This document shows positions 50,512 through 62,055 of a stretch of 64,000 nucleotides of DNA, piece by piece. Numbering within the stretch: the stretch's first letter is position 1; the number at the start of each line of letters is the position of its first letter. The notes under the pieces were generated by a model. The model saw nothing but the letters and a program-made list of their open reading frames with translations. It was not told the origin of the DNA and searched no databases. Both the position numbers and the translations under genes were made by a program. This stretch comes from an uncultured Gammaproteobacteria bacterium (GTDB lineage Bacteria; Pseudomonadota; Gammaproteobacteria; Arenicellales; JAANXG01). The stretch covers positions 62,001 to 126,000 of the forward strand of contig CAMYJT010000011.1 in NCBI GenBank assembly GCA_947258785.1. The letters run 5' to 3'.

Positions 50512-53448
50512 TCAGCGTTGGGTGGTGCCGGGCCGCATGACGCCGCCCAGCGCCGGCGTTCCCTCCCCGTATGTGAACGGCTCGGCCAGATAGGCCGGTG
50601 GCTCGGCCCCCAGCAGTTGATACAGATTGCTCAGATGCCGTCGGTAGAGCCGTTCGAAGTCGCCCACCGTCTCCGCTGGATTGTAGTCCCCGAACCACCA
50701 GAACCAGTCGGAACTCTCGCAGATCGCCAACTGGTGATCGATCTGGCGGCGGGTCTCCGCGGACAGCGTATCGTCCGCGCGGCGTGCGTCGTAAATACGC
50801 TTGGCGTCGCCGAGCATGTCCCAGGCGCGGTTCTTGTCCGCCGCACCGACCCAGGTGGAGAAGGTGCCGTAGACCCAGCTGCCCGCGGTCACGGTCGGCA
50901 TCGGTGCGAGTTGATGGTGACGACTCAACCAGTCTTCAAACGTGGTCAGTCGGACGACGTCGTTGTCGGTCAACTCGCGGTACAGTGTGGACAAGAACTC
51001 ATGGCCGTTGTTTGGGTAGTATTCCCAGGCGTTTTCACCGTCCATGATGATGGCGACCAGGCTGTTTTTCTGTCCCCGCCGTTCGCGGGCGATGGTCTCC
51101 AGGTGATGAATTAAATCGGCAACTGCGTCGGTTGCGCGCCACTGGGCGTATTGAAAACCGATCAAGTCGGACAAGCCGTCGTCCCGAAAAAAGAGCTTGA
51201 CCCCGGTGGCGGGATCTTGATAACCGCCGTGCACCAATCCGTCTAGGTCGTGGACTCCATGTTTGTGGTGTCGCACGCTGTTCTTCAAAACGGCCCCTCC
51301 GCTGGCCACCCAACGCAAGCCGAATTCAGCGTACAGCGGTAGACTGGCTTGACTGAGCCCCCCCTCTGACGGCCAGCAACCGGCCGGCACACGGCCGAAA
51401 TGCTGGTGGAAGACCTCCAAGCCGTGACGGATGTGCCAGCGTGCCCGGTCGATTCCCCCCGGGTACCGCTCTAGCTCGGGCAGCGGCGCCTCCGGCATGG
51501 TCTCGTGGGCGCTCTCGATGTCGATGAGCAGGGGGATGATCGGGTGCCCGTAGGGTGACAGGGAGAGTTCGGCCTGGCCGTGCTCCGCCAGCCGTCGGTA
51601 ACGCCCGATCACCCCGTCGATCAATTGTCCGACAAGCTGCAGCAGCTCGCGCCGCTGTTCCGGCGTGAAGGCGTGGCCCTGCTCCACCAGCCGCGCCACC
51701 GTTGCGTCGCTGCGGTGCACCGATTCACCCAGCCAGGCAAGGTGGTACCAGACCACGAGGTCCGCCAGAAATGCGTCGTTGAGGTAGGCGGGTGTGCCGG
51801 GAAGGTTGAGGGTGTATTTAGCCAGGCCCACCAGCTTCTGATACGCGGCATATCGATGGACGACACGTTCTTCGTTGGCGCGCAGGCAGGCCCGCACCAG
51901 CGCCTTTCTCTGCGCTGGCGGCTCCGGCAGTGCCCGGGCGCACAGTGCGTCCAGCAGCGGGTCGTTCATGGTCCTGTCGTGTCTCAGGAAATCCTTGATG
52001 CGGTCCGCGTAGGTCACGATCTGTTCGAGCAGGATCGGTGAAAAATTGCAGACCGCCCGGGCATCGGGGCGGTCCTCCAGGTGGGCCGCCATATCGACAT
52101 AGTCCTTGATCGTGTGCAGATAGGTCCAGGGAAACTCGAACCGGCCGGTGACGAGGTCCTGATATTGTGGTTGGTGCATGTGCCAGCAGAGCACGACATC
52201 CAACCGGCCGTCAGGCATGGTAACACCGATTTTGGTGCCCGGAGGTATGCGGCAGCCCTTTTCGATGATGGCGTGTTCGATGCAGCACTGACGGCCGATG
52301 GTGACTTGCGGGAGCAATACGGAATCCTCAACCACGGAATACGAGTTGACCCGCACATTCGAAAACAATATCGAGTGGCGCACCGTGGCACCGGAAACGA
52401 TGCACCCGCCCGATACCATGGAGTCCACCGCCAGCCCGCGCCGGTTGTCGTCGTCGAACACAAACTTCGCCGGCGGCAGTTGGGGTTGGTAGGTCCAGAT
52501 CGGCCAGTTCGCGTCGTAGAGATTGAGCTCCGGAGTGACGCCGATGAGCTCCAGGTTCGCCTGATAATAGGCGTCGACCGTACCCACGTCGCGCCAGTAC
52601 GCGCCTTTTTGAAATCTGGACAATGGGTAGGCGACAACCCGGGCGGAGTGAATCACCGCGGGAATGATGTTCTTGCCGAAGTCGTGCTCGGAATCGTTGC
52701 TTTCCGCATCAAGCGACAATTGCTCAAACAGGAAGTCCGCGTTGAACACGTATATGCCCATGGATGCCAGCGCGTATTCGGGATGATCCGCGATAGGCTC
52801 CGGCTGGACGGGTTTCTCCTCGAATCGCTTTACCCGATCCTGCCGGTCCACGGCCATCACACCAAAGTGGGTAGCGTCCGCCAGTGGCACCTCGACGCAT
52901 CCCACGGTGAGATCGGCCTCCCGTTCGAGATGGAACTGGATCATCATCCCATAATCGGCCTTGTAGACGTGATCACCGGCAAGGATCAGTATGAAATCCG
53001 GGCCGTGCTTACGGATTATGTCGATATTCTGATACACGGCGTCGGCGGTGCCGGAATACCAGGTATCGAGGATACGCTGCTGGGCGGGCAGCAACTCCAC
53101 GTATTCGTTGAATTCACCCTTTAGAAAACTCCAACCGCGGTGCAGGTGCTGGATCAGGGAATGGGCCTTGTATTGCGTGAGCACGCCGATATGCCGGATA
53201 CCGGAATTGAGGCAATTCGACAAGGCGAAATCGATGATGCGAAACTTGCCGCCGAAGGGAACAGCGGGCTTGGCACGCCACGCCGTGAGATGGACGAGCC
53301 TGGACCCTCGGCCGCCAGCCAGGACCAATGCCAGGGTATCGCGTACGGGATCTCGGAACGCTAATTTGAAACGATCCAGCTTGCGCCGGCGTGGGTGACG
53401 GACACCCTTTTGTGGTGGGGCTGGCTCCGTATCCCGGGGCGGGCTCAT
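50512..53448 (-). CDS. GlgC-like ADP-glucose pyrophosphorylase fused to a GH57 glycoside hydrolase
   Basis: A 978-residue fusion. Residues about 35-410 are glucose-1-phosphate adenylyltransferase ([57 protein letters not shown], beta-helix end [11 protein letters not shown]). The usual last 25 or so residues of GlgC are missing. From about 413 a GH57 domain begins directly ([16 protein letters not shown]), with the nucleophile motif [10 protein letters not shown] and the acid/base motif [17 protein letters not shown]. So one chain could make ADP-glucose and cut or rearrange alpha-glucan. ATG 53448 is chosen over TTG 53460. It is divergent from glgB and coupled to malQ. Confidence 0.9.
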   Translation of the reverse strand: MSPPRDTEPAPPQKGVRHPRRRKLDRFKLAFRDPVRDTLALVLAGGRGSRLVHLTAWRAKPAVPFGGKFRIIDFALSNCLNSGIRHIGVLTQYKAHSLIQHLHRGWSFLKGEFNEYVELLPAQQRILDTWYSGTADAVYQNIDIIRKHGPDFILILAGDHVYKADYGMMIQFHLEREADLTVGCVEVPLADATHFGVMAVDRQDRVKRFEEKPVQPEPIADHPEYALASMGIYVFNADFLFEQLSLDAESNDSEHDFGKNIIPAVIHSARVVAYPLSRFQKGAYWRDVGTVDAYYQANLELIGVTPELNLYDANWPIWTYQPQLPPAKFVFDDDNRRGLAVDSMVSGGCIVSGATVRHSILFSNVRVNSYSVVEDSVLLPQVTIGRQCCIEHAIIEKGCRIPPGTKIGVTMPDGRLDVVLCWHMHQPQYQDLVTGRFEFPWTYLHTIKDYVDMAAHLEDRPDARAVCNFSPILLEQIVTYADRIKDFLRHDRTMNDPLLDALCARALPEPPAQRKALVRACLRANEERVVHRYAAYQKLVGLAKYTLNLPGTPAYLNDAFLADLVVWYHLAWLGESVHRSDATVARLVEQGHAFTPEQRRELLQLVGQLIDGVIGRYRRLAEHGQAELSLSPYGHPIIPLLIDIESAHETMPEAPLPELERYPGGIDRARWHIRHGLEVFHQHFGRVPAGCWPSEGGLSQASLPLYAEFGLRWVASGGAVLKNSVRHHKHGVHDLDGLVHGGYQDPATGVKLFFRDDGLSDLIGFQYAQWRATDAVADLIHHLETIARERRGQKNSLVAIIMDGENAWEYYPNNGHEFLSTLYRELTDNDVVRLTTFEDWLSRHHQLAPMPTVTAGSWVYGTFSTWVGAADKNRAWDMLGDAKRIYDARRADDTLSAETRRQIDHQLAICESSDWFWWFGDYNPAETVGDFERLYRRHLSNLYQLLGAEPPAYLAEPFTYGEGTPALGGVMRPGTTQR

Positions 53449-53600
53449 ATCTGACAACAATTCCAGTTAGTGGTAGCCTAGTCCGGCGCGATAATAGGTT
53501 CTATCGTTCAATCAGTAGCGGGCCTGGAACCCACGCGCGGCGATAACAAGCAAACAATAATTATAGCCACAGAATCTCGACATGACGTAATTCATTAACG

Positions 53601-55790
53601 ATGACTCATATTGCTCTGTCCAACGAGCTGCGCAGGATCGTCGAGATTCGACACCATGACCCGTTTTCCGTGTTGGGGAAACACCGCCGTGGTCACGAAG
53701 ACATTGTCCGCGCGCATCTGCGGGGCGCGGCATCCGTGTCCATTGTCGAGTCGGCGAACGAGATGCAGCGGCTGTCCGACTCGGATCTTTTTGAATGGCG
53801 GGGACCGCCGGGAACCGTGCCGCAACATTATCGCCTGGAGTGGATCGACAACCTCGGGGTTCGGTACCTCCACTACGATGCGTACTGTTTCGCCGCGCAA
53901 ATCTCCGATGATGACCTGCACAACTTGCGGGGGGGGCGCTGCGTGGACGCGTTTCGATTTCTCGGTGCCAATCCGCGCACCGTCGATGGAGTGGACGGTG
54001 TCTTGTTTGCCACCTGGGCACCCAATGCGGAACGAGTCAGCGTGGTTGGCGATTTCAATCGATGGGACGGATCGCGTCTTCCGATGCGTAACCGGGGCGA
54101 CAGCGGCGTATGGGAGTTGTTCGTTCCCGGACTGCCGTTCGGCACGCTCTACAAATTCGAGATCCTCAGCCGCAGCGGCTTGACGGTGAAGACGGATCCA
54201 TACGGACGCGAGTTCGAGTTCCGCCCGGCTACTGCGAGTAAGGTCGTGGCAACCGGGCTGTACCAGTGGGGCGATCACGAATGGATGCGGCAGCGCGGCG
54301 AGTCGGACTGGCTGCACGCGCCGCTGTCCATATACGAGGTGCACCTGGGTTCCTGGCGTCGGCACGACGACGGTGGTTTCATGAGCTATCGTGAGCTCGC
54401 ACCGGCAGTCGTCGGCTATGTCAATGACATGGGCTTCACCCACATCGAGTTGGTGCCGGTTACCGAGCACCCCTTGGACATGTCCTGGGGCTATCAGACC
54501 ACTGGATATTTCGCGCCCACCAGCCGCTTCGGCAGTCCGGATGATTTTCGTTATTTTGTCGATTACTGCCACCGTCATGGTGTCGGTGTGATCCTCGATT
54601 GGGTGCCGGCACATTTCCCCCGCGACGCCCACGGATTGGTCAACTATGACGGCACCGCTTTGTACGAACACGCTGACCCACGGCAGGGCGAGCATCGCGA
54701 CTGGGGCACCCTGATCTTCAATTACGGCCGCAACGAGGTCAGGAGCTTCCTGATTTCAAGCGCGGTGTTCTGGCTCGAGGAGTTCCATCTCGATGGATTG
54801 CGAGTCGATGCCGTGGCCTCCATGCTGTACCTCGACTATTCCCGACGGCCCCACGAGTGGGTACCCAACATATACGGAGGGAGGGAGAATCTGGAGGCCA
54901 TCGAATTCCTGCGGACGCTGAACGAGATAACTCATGCCCGGTTTTCCGGCACCCTGATGATCGCGGAGGAATCAACTGCCTGGCCGCAGGTAACGCGGCC
55001 GACCTGGTTGGGCGGTCTCGGCTTTTCGATGAAATGGAACATGGGATGGATGCACGACACCTTGGAATACATGAGCATGGATGCAATCTTCCGGCACTAT
55101 CATCATGACGAGCTGACCTTCGGGCTGCTGTATGCGTTCCACGAAAATTTCGTGTTGCCTTTTTCCCACGATGAGGTCGTTCATGGAAAGGGATCGATGA
55201 TAAATAAAATGCCCGGAGATCGCTGGCAGCAGTTTGCAAACCTGCGGTTGCTTTATGTTTACATGTTCACGTATCCGGGTAAGAAATTGTTGTTCATGGG
55301 CAGCGAATTCGGGCACAACAGCGAATGGAATTGTGACCACAGCCTGGAGTGGCAGCTGCTCGACGATCCCCTGCACCAGGGGCTGCAAGGACTGGTGCGT
55401 GACCTCAATCGCCTGTACCGACACACAACGTCCATACATCGCTACGACTTTTCCGACGAGGGATTCGACTGGATCGATTGCCATGACGCCCCCCAATCGG
55501 TGTTGAGTTATTTGCGTAAGGATGAACACGGTTTTGTTCTGGTGGTCCTGAACTGCACGCCGGTACCGAGGCACGGCTACCGGTTGGGCGTGCCCGGGGC
55601 CGGGGCGTATCTCGAGACACTGAACTCGGATTCCAGTTACTACGGTGGCAGCAACTGCGGCAACAGTGGCGTCATTCGGGCTGAGGAGATGTCCTGGATG
55701 GGGCATCCGTATTCCGTGTCGATAACGCTTCCTCCGCTGGCGGCCCTGGTCCTGAGTCCGGCCGCTGAGTCGGGTCTCGCTACGAGTTGA
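53601..55790 (+). CDS. glgB: 1,4-alpha-glucan branching enzyme
   Basis: A 729-residue GH13 branching enzyme. It has an N-terminal N1 domain ([10 protein letters not shown]), CBM48 ([21 protein letters not shown]) and the (beta/alpha)8 barrel with [11 protein letters not shown], the nucleophile Asp in [16 protein letters not shown], the Glu in [11 protein letters not shown] and [14 protein letters not shown]. The C-terminal all-beta domain ends at LAALVLSPA. It adds alpha-1,6 branches to glycogen. It overlaps the possible TTG start of glgA by 4 bp. Confidence 0.95.
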   Translation: MTHIALSNELRRIVEIRHHDPFSVLGKHRRGHEDIVRAHLRGAASVSIVESANEMQRLSDSDLFEWRGPPGTVPQHYRLEWIDNLGVRYLHYDAYCFAAQISDDDLHNLRGGRCVDAFRFLGANPRTVDGVDGVLFATWAPNAERVSVVGDFNRWDGSRLPMRNRGDSGVWELFVPGLPFGTLYKFEILSRSGLTVKTDPYGREFEFRPATASKVVATGLYQWGDHEWMRQRGESDWLHAPLSIYEVHLGSWRRHDDGGFMSYRELAPAVVGYVNDMGFTHIELVPVTEHPLDMSWGYQTTGYFAPTSRFGSPDDFRYFVDYCHRHGVGVILDWVPAHFPRDAHGLVNYDGTALYEHADPRQGEHRDWGTLIFNYGRNEVRSFLISSAVFWLEEFHLDGLRVDAVASMLYLDYSRRPHEWVPNIYGGRENLEAIEFLRTLNEITHARFSGTLMIAEESTAWPQVTRPTWLGGLGFSMKWNMGWMHDTLEYMSMDAIFRHYHHDELTFGLLYAFHENFVLPFSHDEVVHGKGSMINKMPGDRWQQFANLRLLYVYMFTYPGKKLLFMGSEFGHNSEWNCDHSLEWQLLDDPLHQGLQGLVRDLNRLYRHTTSIHRYDFSDEGFDWIDCHDAPQSVLSYLRKDEHGFVLVVLNCTPVPRHGYRLGVPGAGAYLETLNSDSSYYGGSNCGNSGVIRAEEMSWMGHPYSVSITLPPLAALVLSPAAESGLATS

Positions 55791-55795
55791 CCGGC

Positions 55796-57256
55796 ATGCG
55801 GGTGTTGTTGGCGGCGAGTGAGGTGTATCCGTTCGTCAAGACCGGCGGGCTCGCCGATGTGGCCGGTCATCTGCCATCCGCCCTCGTGGGAGAGGGTATC
55901 GATATCCGTATCGTAGTCCCCGGTTATCGCCAAGTTCTCGAGCGCGCACCAGACCGGGAGACGATCGCCGAGCTCCGCTTGCCGGGGCTGTCAGCGACGA
56001 TACGGGTGTTAGCAACCCGCCTGCAGGCCAGGATCGTGGTCTATATCATCGACACGCCGGAACTCTATGATCGGCCGGGGGGGCCGTACATAGACGCCCT
56101 GGGGGATGAATGGATCGACAATGCCCACCGATTTTACGTGTTTTCCAGGTCCGTGATTGAGATTGCCCAAGCCCGTGCCGACCCGAGCTGGTTTCCGGAT
56201 GTGGTGCACTGCAACGACTGGCACACCGGCCTGATCCCCGCGCTGCTGCACGGCGAGAGAGACCGTCCGGCCACGGTGTTCACGATCCACAATCTGGCCT
56301 ACCAGGGCCGGTTTCCCCATGCCGTATTCCAGGAACTGGGGCTGCCGACCGAGCTGTGGCACCCGGAGTGTCTGGAGTTCTACGGTAATCTGAATTTTAT
56401 GAAGGCCGGCCTGGTGTTTGCCGATCGGTTGACCACCGTCAGTCCAACCTATGCCCGGGAGATATTGGAGCCGCAATTCGGGTATGGCCTGGACGGCGTA
56501 CTGAAGACGAGGCAGGGCCAGCTTGTGGGCATACTCAACGGCATCGACAATGAGGTCTGGAATCCCGAGTCCGATCCGTGGATCGACAAGAATTACGCAA
56601 TCGGGACCTTGGACGACAAGGTCGTCAACAAACTCGCGGTGCAGCGGGAATTTAAACTCGCCGAGGACCCGGAACGTCCGCTGGTCGCCGTGATCGGCCG
56701 GCTCGCCGACCAAAAAGGCATCGACTTGATCGTTGACGCCATCCCGGAGATGGTCAACGATCTCGAAGTCAACCTGGTGATCCTGGGCAGTGGTGGACGC
56801 GAGTGCGAACAGGCATTGAGAGAAGTTCACGCCGTTTATTCCGATAAGGTCGGTTTAATGCTGGGTTTCAACGAGCCACTGGCACACCGGATGGAGGCCG
56901 GTGCGGATCTGTTTCTGATGCCGTCCCGGTTCGAACCTTGCGGGCTCAATCAGATGTACAGCCAGCGGTACGGAACCGTCCCCGTCGTACACGCGGTCGG
57001 TGGTCTGGTCGACACGGTGGTCGATGTCTCTGACAGTTCGCTCGAGGATCGGACCGCCACCGGTTTTGTATTTCACAATCCGCGCGTTTCCGACATGTTG
57101 CGGCGTGTCGACGCCGCCATCGACTTGTACCGGAACTTGCCTTTTGTTTGGCGGGAGGTGATGATCAACGGGATGTGCCGGGTGTTCAGCTGGCAGCGCA
57201 GTGCGGTTGATTACTGCATACTGTATCAGGACGCGCTCGAAAATCGTCGCCCGTAA
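55796..57256 (+). CDS. glgA: Glycogen synthase (ADP-glucose)
   Basis: A 486-residue GT5 enzyme. KTGGLADVAGHLP binds ADP-glucose, VVHCNDWHTGLIPALLH is the acceptor-side block, NGIDNEVWNPESDP follows, and LMPSRFEPCGLNQMYSQRYGTVPVV holds the catalytic Glu region. It extends alpha-1,4 chains from ADP-glucose made by GlgC. ATG 55796 is five bases after the glgB stop. Confidence 0.95.
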   Translation: MRVLLAASEVYPFVKTGGLADVAGHLPSALVGEGIDIRIVVPGYRQVLERAPDRETIAELRLPGLSATIRVLATRLQARIVVYIIDTPELYDRPGGPYIDALGDEWIDNAHRFYVFSRSVIEIAQARADPSWFPDVVHCNDWHTGLIPALLHGERDRPATVFTIHNLAYQGRFPHAVFQELGLPTELWHPECLEFYGNLNFMKAGLVFADRLTTVSPTYAREILEPQFGYGLDGVLKTRQGQLVGILNGIDNEVWNPESDPWIDKNYAIGTLDDKVVNKLAVQREFKLAEDPERPLVAVIGRLADQKGIDLIVDAIPEMVNDLEVNLVILGSGGRECEQALREVHAVYSDKVGLMLGFNEPLAHRMEAGADLFLMPSRFEPCGLNQMYSQRYGTVPVVHAVGGLVDTVVDVSDSSLEDRTATGFVFHNPRVSDMLRRVDAAIDLYRNLPFVWREVMINGMCRVFSWQRSAVDYCILYQDALENRRP

Positions 57257-57454
57257 TCCTGCCACTGGACATCAGTACAGGCGCGCGTGGGATAGACCAT
57301 CAGACTGTACCTTCGGTACAACGCCTGCTCAGGATTGTCAGCGCGCCGCAAACCGGGGCGGCCGGTGTTTGTTATACTCGTGCTGTTTCGTGTGTCGCGC
57401 CGGTTGTGGCGAGGCAGTGACCGAAGGTTCAACCCATTCACCCGGAGCATAGCA

Positions 57455-58111
57455 TTGCGCGGAGATTCCATTATCGTCGAGGACTACCATCGAGCGGCGG
57501 CTGAAGGTATCGCCGACATCGTACTGCCGACGATACGCTCATCCAAGCGCAGATACCGCATCACCATCGCCGGTGAATCCGGGGGCGGTAAGTCGGAGAT
57601 TGCCTCCGCGCTGGCCGGGATCCTGGACCAGGCGGGGGTGAACGCCGTGATCCTTCAGCAGGACGACTATTTTGTCTATCCGCCGAAGAGTAACGATCAG
57701 GCTCGCCGCCGCGATATTGCATGGGTGGGTCTGCAGGAGGTGCATCTGGATCTACTCGACAGGCACTTGGAGGCGTTCCACGAGGCGGCGGGCTCGATCG
57801 AGAAGCCGTTGGTCATCTACGAGGACGACCAGATTATTACGGAGCAACTGACCTTCGGCGAGGCGCGGGTGGCGATTGCTGAGGGAACCTACACGACACA
57901 GTTGGCAAACGCCGACTGCCGGGTGTTCATCGACCGCGATTACCGCGACACCAAAAAGCATCGTGAGCGGCGAGTACGCGACGCGTCGGAGCTGGACCCA
58001 TTTATCGACCAGGTACTGCTGATCGAGCACGGCCTGATCTCGGCGCACAAGCCAAAGGCCGATATCATCGTCAACAAGGACTATTCAGTTTCTCGGGCGC
58101 ACGGGGTCTAG
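57455..58111 (+). CDS. P-loop nucleoside/uridine-kinase-like protein
   Basis: About 218 residues with a Walker A GESGGGKSEIASALA, a Walker B/DDYF block typical of uridine kinase/phosphoribulokinase folds (VILQQDDYFVYPPKS), VAIAEGTYTTQLANADCRVFI and RDYRDTKKHRERR. It therefore phosphorylates a small molecule or sugar with ATP. TTG 57455 (MRGDSIIVEDY) after CGGAG is my choice; the frame is open to 57335 but unlike a domain there. It lies 40 bp before the sucrose-phosphate-synthase-like gene, so a sugar phosphate link is likely. Confidence 0.75.
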   Translation: MRGDSIIVEDYHRAAAEGIADIVLPTIRSSKRRYRITIAGESGGGKSEIASALAGILDQAGVNAVILQQDDYFVYPPKSNDQARRRDIAWVGLQEVHLDLLDRHLEAFHEAAGSIEKPLVIYEDDQIITEQLTFGEARVAIAEGTYTTQLANADCRVFIDRDYRDTKKHRERRVRDASELDPFIDQVLLIEHGLISAHKPKADIIVNKDYSVSRAHGV

Positions 58112-58151
58112 TCGCATCCCGCCGAGGTCGGCCGCCGAGTCCAAGAGTTTG

Positions 58152-59576
58152 ATGCATATTGCCTTCTTCAATCCACAAGGCAATTTCGACCGGCGGGATT
58201 CCTGCCTGACTGAGCATCCCGATTTCGGTGGGCAGCTCGTTTACGTCAAAGAACTCTGTCTGGCATTGGCCGACCTGGGCGCCACCGTAGACATCGTGAC
58301 CCGGTGGGTGGACGATCCAGGCTGGCCCGGTTTCTCCGCCACCGAGGATCGTTATCCGGATTATCCGGACAATCCGAGGATACTTCGGATCCCCTGCGGC
58401 GGGCCCCGGTTCCTGGCCAAGGAGCAGTTATGGCTGCACTTGCCGGAGTGGGTTGCACAGCTCCGCGAATTTTACGGCCACCGACCGCCGGAGTTTGTCA
58501 CGGCGCATTACGCGGACGCGGGCTACAGCGCGGTGCTACTGGCCGCTAAGACAGGGATTCCATTCACCTTTACCGGTCATTCCCTGGGTGCACAAAAGCT
58601 CGACAAGCTGGGCATGCGTGCGGGCAACGCCAGCGGGATGGAGGACCTGTATCGGTTCTCAAAGCGAATCGCCGCCGAGCGGCTGAGTATGCAACACGCT
58701 TGCCGAATCATTACGTCGACCGCGCAGGAGCGTTTCGAGCAATACGCCCACCCGCTTTATGCAGGCGCAGTGGACGTCGATGACGACAGTCGTTTTGCGG
58801 TGATACCGCCAGGTGTCAACACCCGCGTGTTTTCGCTCGACGCGGGTACGCAGGACGCGGCCGTGCACGATCGGATTGCGCGGCAAATCGGTGATGACGG
58901 TGGACCGTTTATCGTTGCGTCCAGCCGGCTGGACGAGAAGAAGAATATCCTCGGTTTGCTTACCGCTTATGCGGGATCGCCCGCTCTGCAACGGCAGGCC
59001 CGGCTGGCGCTGTTCATTCGCGGCATCGACGACCCGTTTACCGCTCAGTCCACACTGTCGCCGTCCGAGTGGCTGGTCCTGGAACCGATGCTGGCGACGA
59101 TCACCAGGCACGAAATCGCCGATCAAGTGGTGTTTTTGAATTTTCAGTCCCAAGGCGAGTTGGCGGCGGCGTACCGCTATTTCGCCAAGCGGGGTTCGGT
59201 GTTTGCATTGACGTCGTTCTATGAACCCTTCGGATTGGCGCCCATTGAGGCCGCAGCGTGCGGTTTGGCCGTGGTGGCGACTGCAAACGGTGGGCCGACG
59301 GAGATTTTCGCCGACGGATCTGGGGTACTGGTCGATCCCAACGACCCCGCCGACATTGCCGAAGGTCTGGGACACGCCCTGCACCGGCAGGCGGCGTATG
59401 CGGAGCGGGCGCTGCGCCGTGTCCGGTCGGAGTACACGTGGCGCAGCACCGCCAACGGATATCTCCGCGTCATCGAACGCGGGTTGCAGAACCGCGCCGG
59501 CGGCCCGCCGCCGGGCTGGACGGTGGGGCCGCTGGACGGCAGCGAGCTTATCGAGCGTTATCTCGGCGCCGGATGA
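58152..59576 (+). CDS. Sucrose-phosphate-synthase-like GT4 glycosyltransferase
   Basis: A 474-residue retaining glycosyltransferase. The N-terminal domain starts HIAFFNPQGNFDRRDSCLTE and HPDFGGQLVYVKELCLAL (the donor-loop region of SPS/mannosylfructose-phosphate synthase). TFTGHSLGAQKL follows, then the GT-B linker, and ALTSFYEPFGLAPIEAAACG with the E-x7-E signature. It would join a nucleotide sugar to a sugar phosphate to give a sucrose-like or mannosylfructose-like disaccharide. No phosphatase gene of the SPP type is nearby. ATG 58152 follows a TTG three bases earlier. Confidence 0.85.
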   Translation: MHIAFFNPQGNFDRRDSCLTEHPDFGGQLVYVKELCLALADLGATVDIVTRWVDDPGWPGFSATEDRYPDYPDNPRILRIPCGGPRFLAKEQLWLHLPEWVAQLREFYGHRPPEFVTAHYADAGYSAVLLAAKTGIPFTFTGHSLGAQKLDKLGMRAGNASGMEDLYRFSKRIAAERLSMQHACRIITSTAQERFEQYAHPLYAGAVDVDDDSRFAVIPPGVNTRVFSLDAGTQDAAVHDRIARQIGDDGGPFIVASSRLDEKKNILGLLTAYAGSPALQRQARLALFIRGIDDPFTAQSTLSPSEWLVLEPMLATITRHEIADQVVFLNFQSQGELAAAYRYFAKRGSVFALTSFYEPFGLAPIEAAACGLAVVATANGGPTEIFADGSGVLVDPNDPADIAEGLGHALHRQAAYAERALRRVRSEYTWRSTANGYLRVIERGLQNRAGGPPPGWTVGPLDGSELIERYLGAG

Positions 59577-59580
59577 AGCG

Positions 59581-60876
59581 TCACCCGCTTGCCGGCATAC
59601 CTACCGACGGCAGGTATCGCCGGCTCTGGCCCAGCATCTCCCGGTTGACTACCACCACCCCCTCGTCGGTCCGGTGAAAACGCTCCGCATCCCGTTTGGG
59701 GTCTTCCCCGATGACGGTGTCGGGCGGTACCGTACACCCGTTGTCGAGCAACACCCGCCGCAGCCGCGACCGGGTGCCGATCGTGCAGTCCGGGAGGGCC
59801 AGCACCTCCCGGCAGTCGCAGTGTTTGTCCACGGTAACGTTTGAAAACAACAGCGAGTGTTCAATGTGGGATTCATGGATGACGCAGCCCCCGCTCACCA
59901 TGGTGTTTTCCGCGATGCCATATTGTTCGCCGCCGAAGCCGATGAACTTCGCCGGCGGGAGCTGCTCCTGATAGGTCCAGATACGCCAGCGGGGCGTGTA
60001 CAGATCGAGCGCCGGGTTCGGCCCCAATACCTCCATGTTGGCCTTGTAAAAGGCGTCGATGGTCCCGACATCCCGCCAATAGGCGTTTTCACCCGCTACC
60101 TGTTCGTTGAACGGGTACGCGTGTACCTGGTGCTGATGCTTCACCGCATAGGGAATAATGTCTTTACCGAAATCGTGACTCGAGTCGGCGAGCGCGGCGT
60201 CCCGCTGGAGCTGTTCGGCGAGGTAATCATAGGAGAATATGTAGACACCCATGCTGGCCAGCGCGTCGTCCGACTGTCCCGGCATCGGCACCGGGTTCTC
60301 AGGCTTCTCCACAAAGTCGATCACCGAACACTCTGCATCCACCGTCATTACCCCGAACTCCCGCGCTTCGGCCAAGGGGACGGCGAGGCAGGCGATGGTG
60401 ATGTCCGCTTTGGCGCTCACGTGGGCCGCCAGCATTTCGCCATAGTCCATCTGATAGACATGGTCGCCGGCCAGAATGACGATGTATTCCGGATGGTGAC
60501 TTTCGATGATGTCCAGACTCTGATAGACGGCGTCCGCGGTGCCGGCGAACCACGACTCCTCCTCAACCCACTGCTGGGCGGGAATCAGCTCGACGAAATC
60601 GCCGCGCTGCACGTTGAGGGTGTTCCAGCCACGCATGATGTGGCGGATCAGGGAATGGGATTTGTACTGCGTCAACACGCAGATCTGATCAATACCGGAG
60701 TTGATGCAATTGGACAAGGGGAAGTCGATGATCCGGAACTTGCCGCCGAAGGGGATTGCGGGTTTGGCCCGCCAATCGGTGAGCATCTTCAATCGAGTGC
60801 CGCGCCCCCCGGCGAGGACCAGCGCGAGGGTCCCGCGCGTCAGTCGGCTCACAAAACGAGATGATTTTATCGACAT
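59581..60876 (-). CDS. glgC: Glucose-1-phosphate adenylyltransferase (full-length)
   Basis: A 431-residue complete Glg[24 protein letters not shown] is the nucleotide/regulator loop, [13 protein letters not shown] and [15 protein letters not shown] the glucose-1-P site, [16 protein letters not shown] follows, and the C-terminal beta-helix ends with the full tail ([19 protein letters not shown], then VVVNREML). It makes ADP-glucose, the first committed step of glycogen synthesis. It is the second GlgC of the cluster; unlike the fusion it keeps the tail. It converges with the glycosyltransferase, 4 bp apart. Confidence 0.95.
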   Translation of the reverse strand: MSIKSSRFVSRLTRGTLALVLAGGRGTRLKMLTDWRAKPAIPFGGKFRIIDFPLSNCINSGIDQICVLTQYKSHSLIRHIMRGWNTLNVQRGDFVELIPAQQWVEEESWFAGTADAVYQSLDIIESHHPEYIVILAGDHVYQMDYGEMLAAHVSAKADITIACLAVPLAEAREFGVMTVDAECSVIDFVEKPENPVPMPGQSDDALASMGVYIFSYDYLAEQLQRDAALADSSHDFGKDIIPYAVKHQHQVHAYPFNEQVAGENAYWRDVGTIDAFYKANMEVLGPNPALDLYTPRWRIWTYQEQLPPAKFIGFGGEQYGIAENTMVSGGCVIHESHIEHSLLFSNVTVDKHCDCREVLALPDCTIGTRSRLRRVLLDNGCTVPPDTVIGEDPKRDAERFHRTDEGVVVVNREMLGQSRRYLPSVGMPASG

Positions 60877-61096
60877 GCGAACGAATGTCCAGCGGTGCTG
60901 TTATGAGTGCTTATGGTCGCATCTTCAATGAGCCGATTGCGTTGATCAAAATCAAGCCTGAATTGGAATCAGGCCGACCGCTGCTCGGGCCGGATGGTAA
61001 GTCGTGTCCAGGATCGGCGGTGGGCGGGTGAGTGATCCAGCCTGAAGCTCCCGGCCGCCGGGGACAGGCGTGCCTTTACAGTGCCGGTCCCTCCGC

Positions 61097-61900
61097 TCAG
61101 CGGCCGCGCCAAACCGGGGCGCGCTTTTCCATGAACGCATCAATGCCCTCGGCGGTGTCTTCGGCCATCATGTTGCAGGCCATGACCTCGCCGGCGTATT
61201 GGTAGGCACCGACTAGGTCTTTGGTCAGCTGCCGGTAGAACATCTGTTTGCCCGTGCGCACCGCGACGGGTGTTTTACCGGCGATGTTTGCGGCCAGCTC
61301 CTGCACCGCCCTATCCAGCTCGCCCGGTTCGACGGCGCGGTTGATCAGGCCCCACTCCTCGGCGCGGTGGGCATCGATGAATGCTCCGGTGATCAACATC
61401 TCGAAGGCCCGCTTGCGTGAAATGTTGCGGCTCAACGCGACCCCGGGCGTCGAGCAGAACAGGCCGAGATTGATACCGGATACCGCGAATCTGGCCTCGC
61501 TACTGGCAACGGCGAGATCACAATTGGCCACCAGTTGGCACCCCGCCGCGGTGGCGATGCCTTGGACTCTGGCGATGACCGGCTGGGGCAGTTCCAGCAT
61601 GCTCAGCATGACCCGGCTGCACCGCTCGAACAAGCCCCGGTAATAGCTCTTGTCCGGCGTGGCGCGCATCTGTTTGAGGTCGTGACCGGCACAGAAGGCC
61701 TTGCCGCTGGCGGCCAGGATGACGACCCGAACGGCGTCGTCTTCACGGAGCGTATCCAGCGCGGACTGCAGCGCGGCGAGCATTTCCTCCGACAGGGCGT
61801 TGTACTGCTGGGGACGATTCAACGTGAGGGTCGTCACGCCATCGCAATCGGACCGTAGTAGATGAGCTTGCTCGGACAACTCAACGGCCGTTGTGCTCAT
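61097..61900 (-). CDS. Enoyl-CoA hydratase/isomerase family protein
   Basis: A 267-residue crotonase. TLTLNRPQQYNALSEEM is the N-terminal block, AFCAGHDLKQM and GIATAAGCQLVANCDLAVAS form the oxyanion hole, and FAVSGINLGLFCSTPGVAL follows; KRAFEMLITG and AEEWGLINRAVEP complete the core. The Glu normally found in the second hydratase site is replaced here (LGLFCSTPG), a form common in ECHDC3-like proteins, so hydratase activity is not certain. It lies beside and divergent from an acyl-CoA synthetase. Confidence 0.88.
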   Translation of the reverse strand: MSTTAVELSEQAHLLRSDCDGVTTLTLNRPQQYNALSEEMLAALQSALDTLREDDAVRVVILAASGKAFCAGHDLKQMRATPDKSYYRGLFERCSRVMLSMLELPQPVIARVQGIATAAGCQLVANCDLAVASSEARFAVSGINLGLFCSTPGVALSRNISRKRAFEMLITGAFIDAHRAEEWGLINRAVEPGELDRAVQELAANIAGKTPVAVRTGKQMFYRQLTKDLVGAYQYAGEVMACNMMAEDTAEGIDAFMEKRAPVWRGR

Positions 61901-62055
61901 TGTGGATTCGTCTCTCGGGTGGATTTGAGGCCATTCTGCCCGTGAGTGACAGGTGATTCAAGGTGCCGGGCCGGCCGGGTAAGCGTTTACAGGCTGGGGA
62001 TTCGTCTGCCGCAGTCTTTGCGCTAAGCTTGTCGGACCAGCGATTGGAGGGCGGC

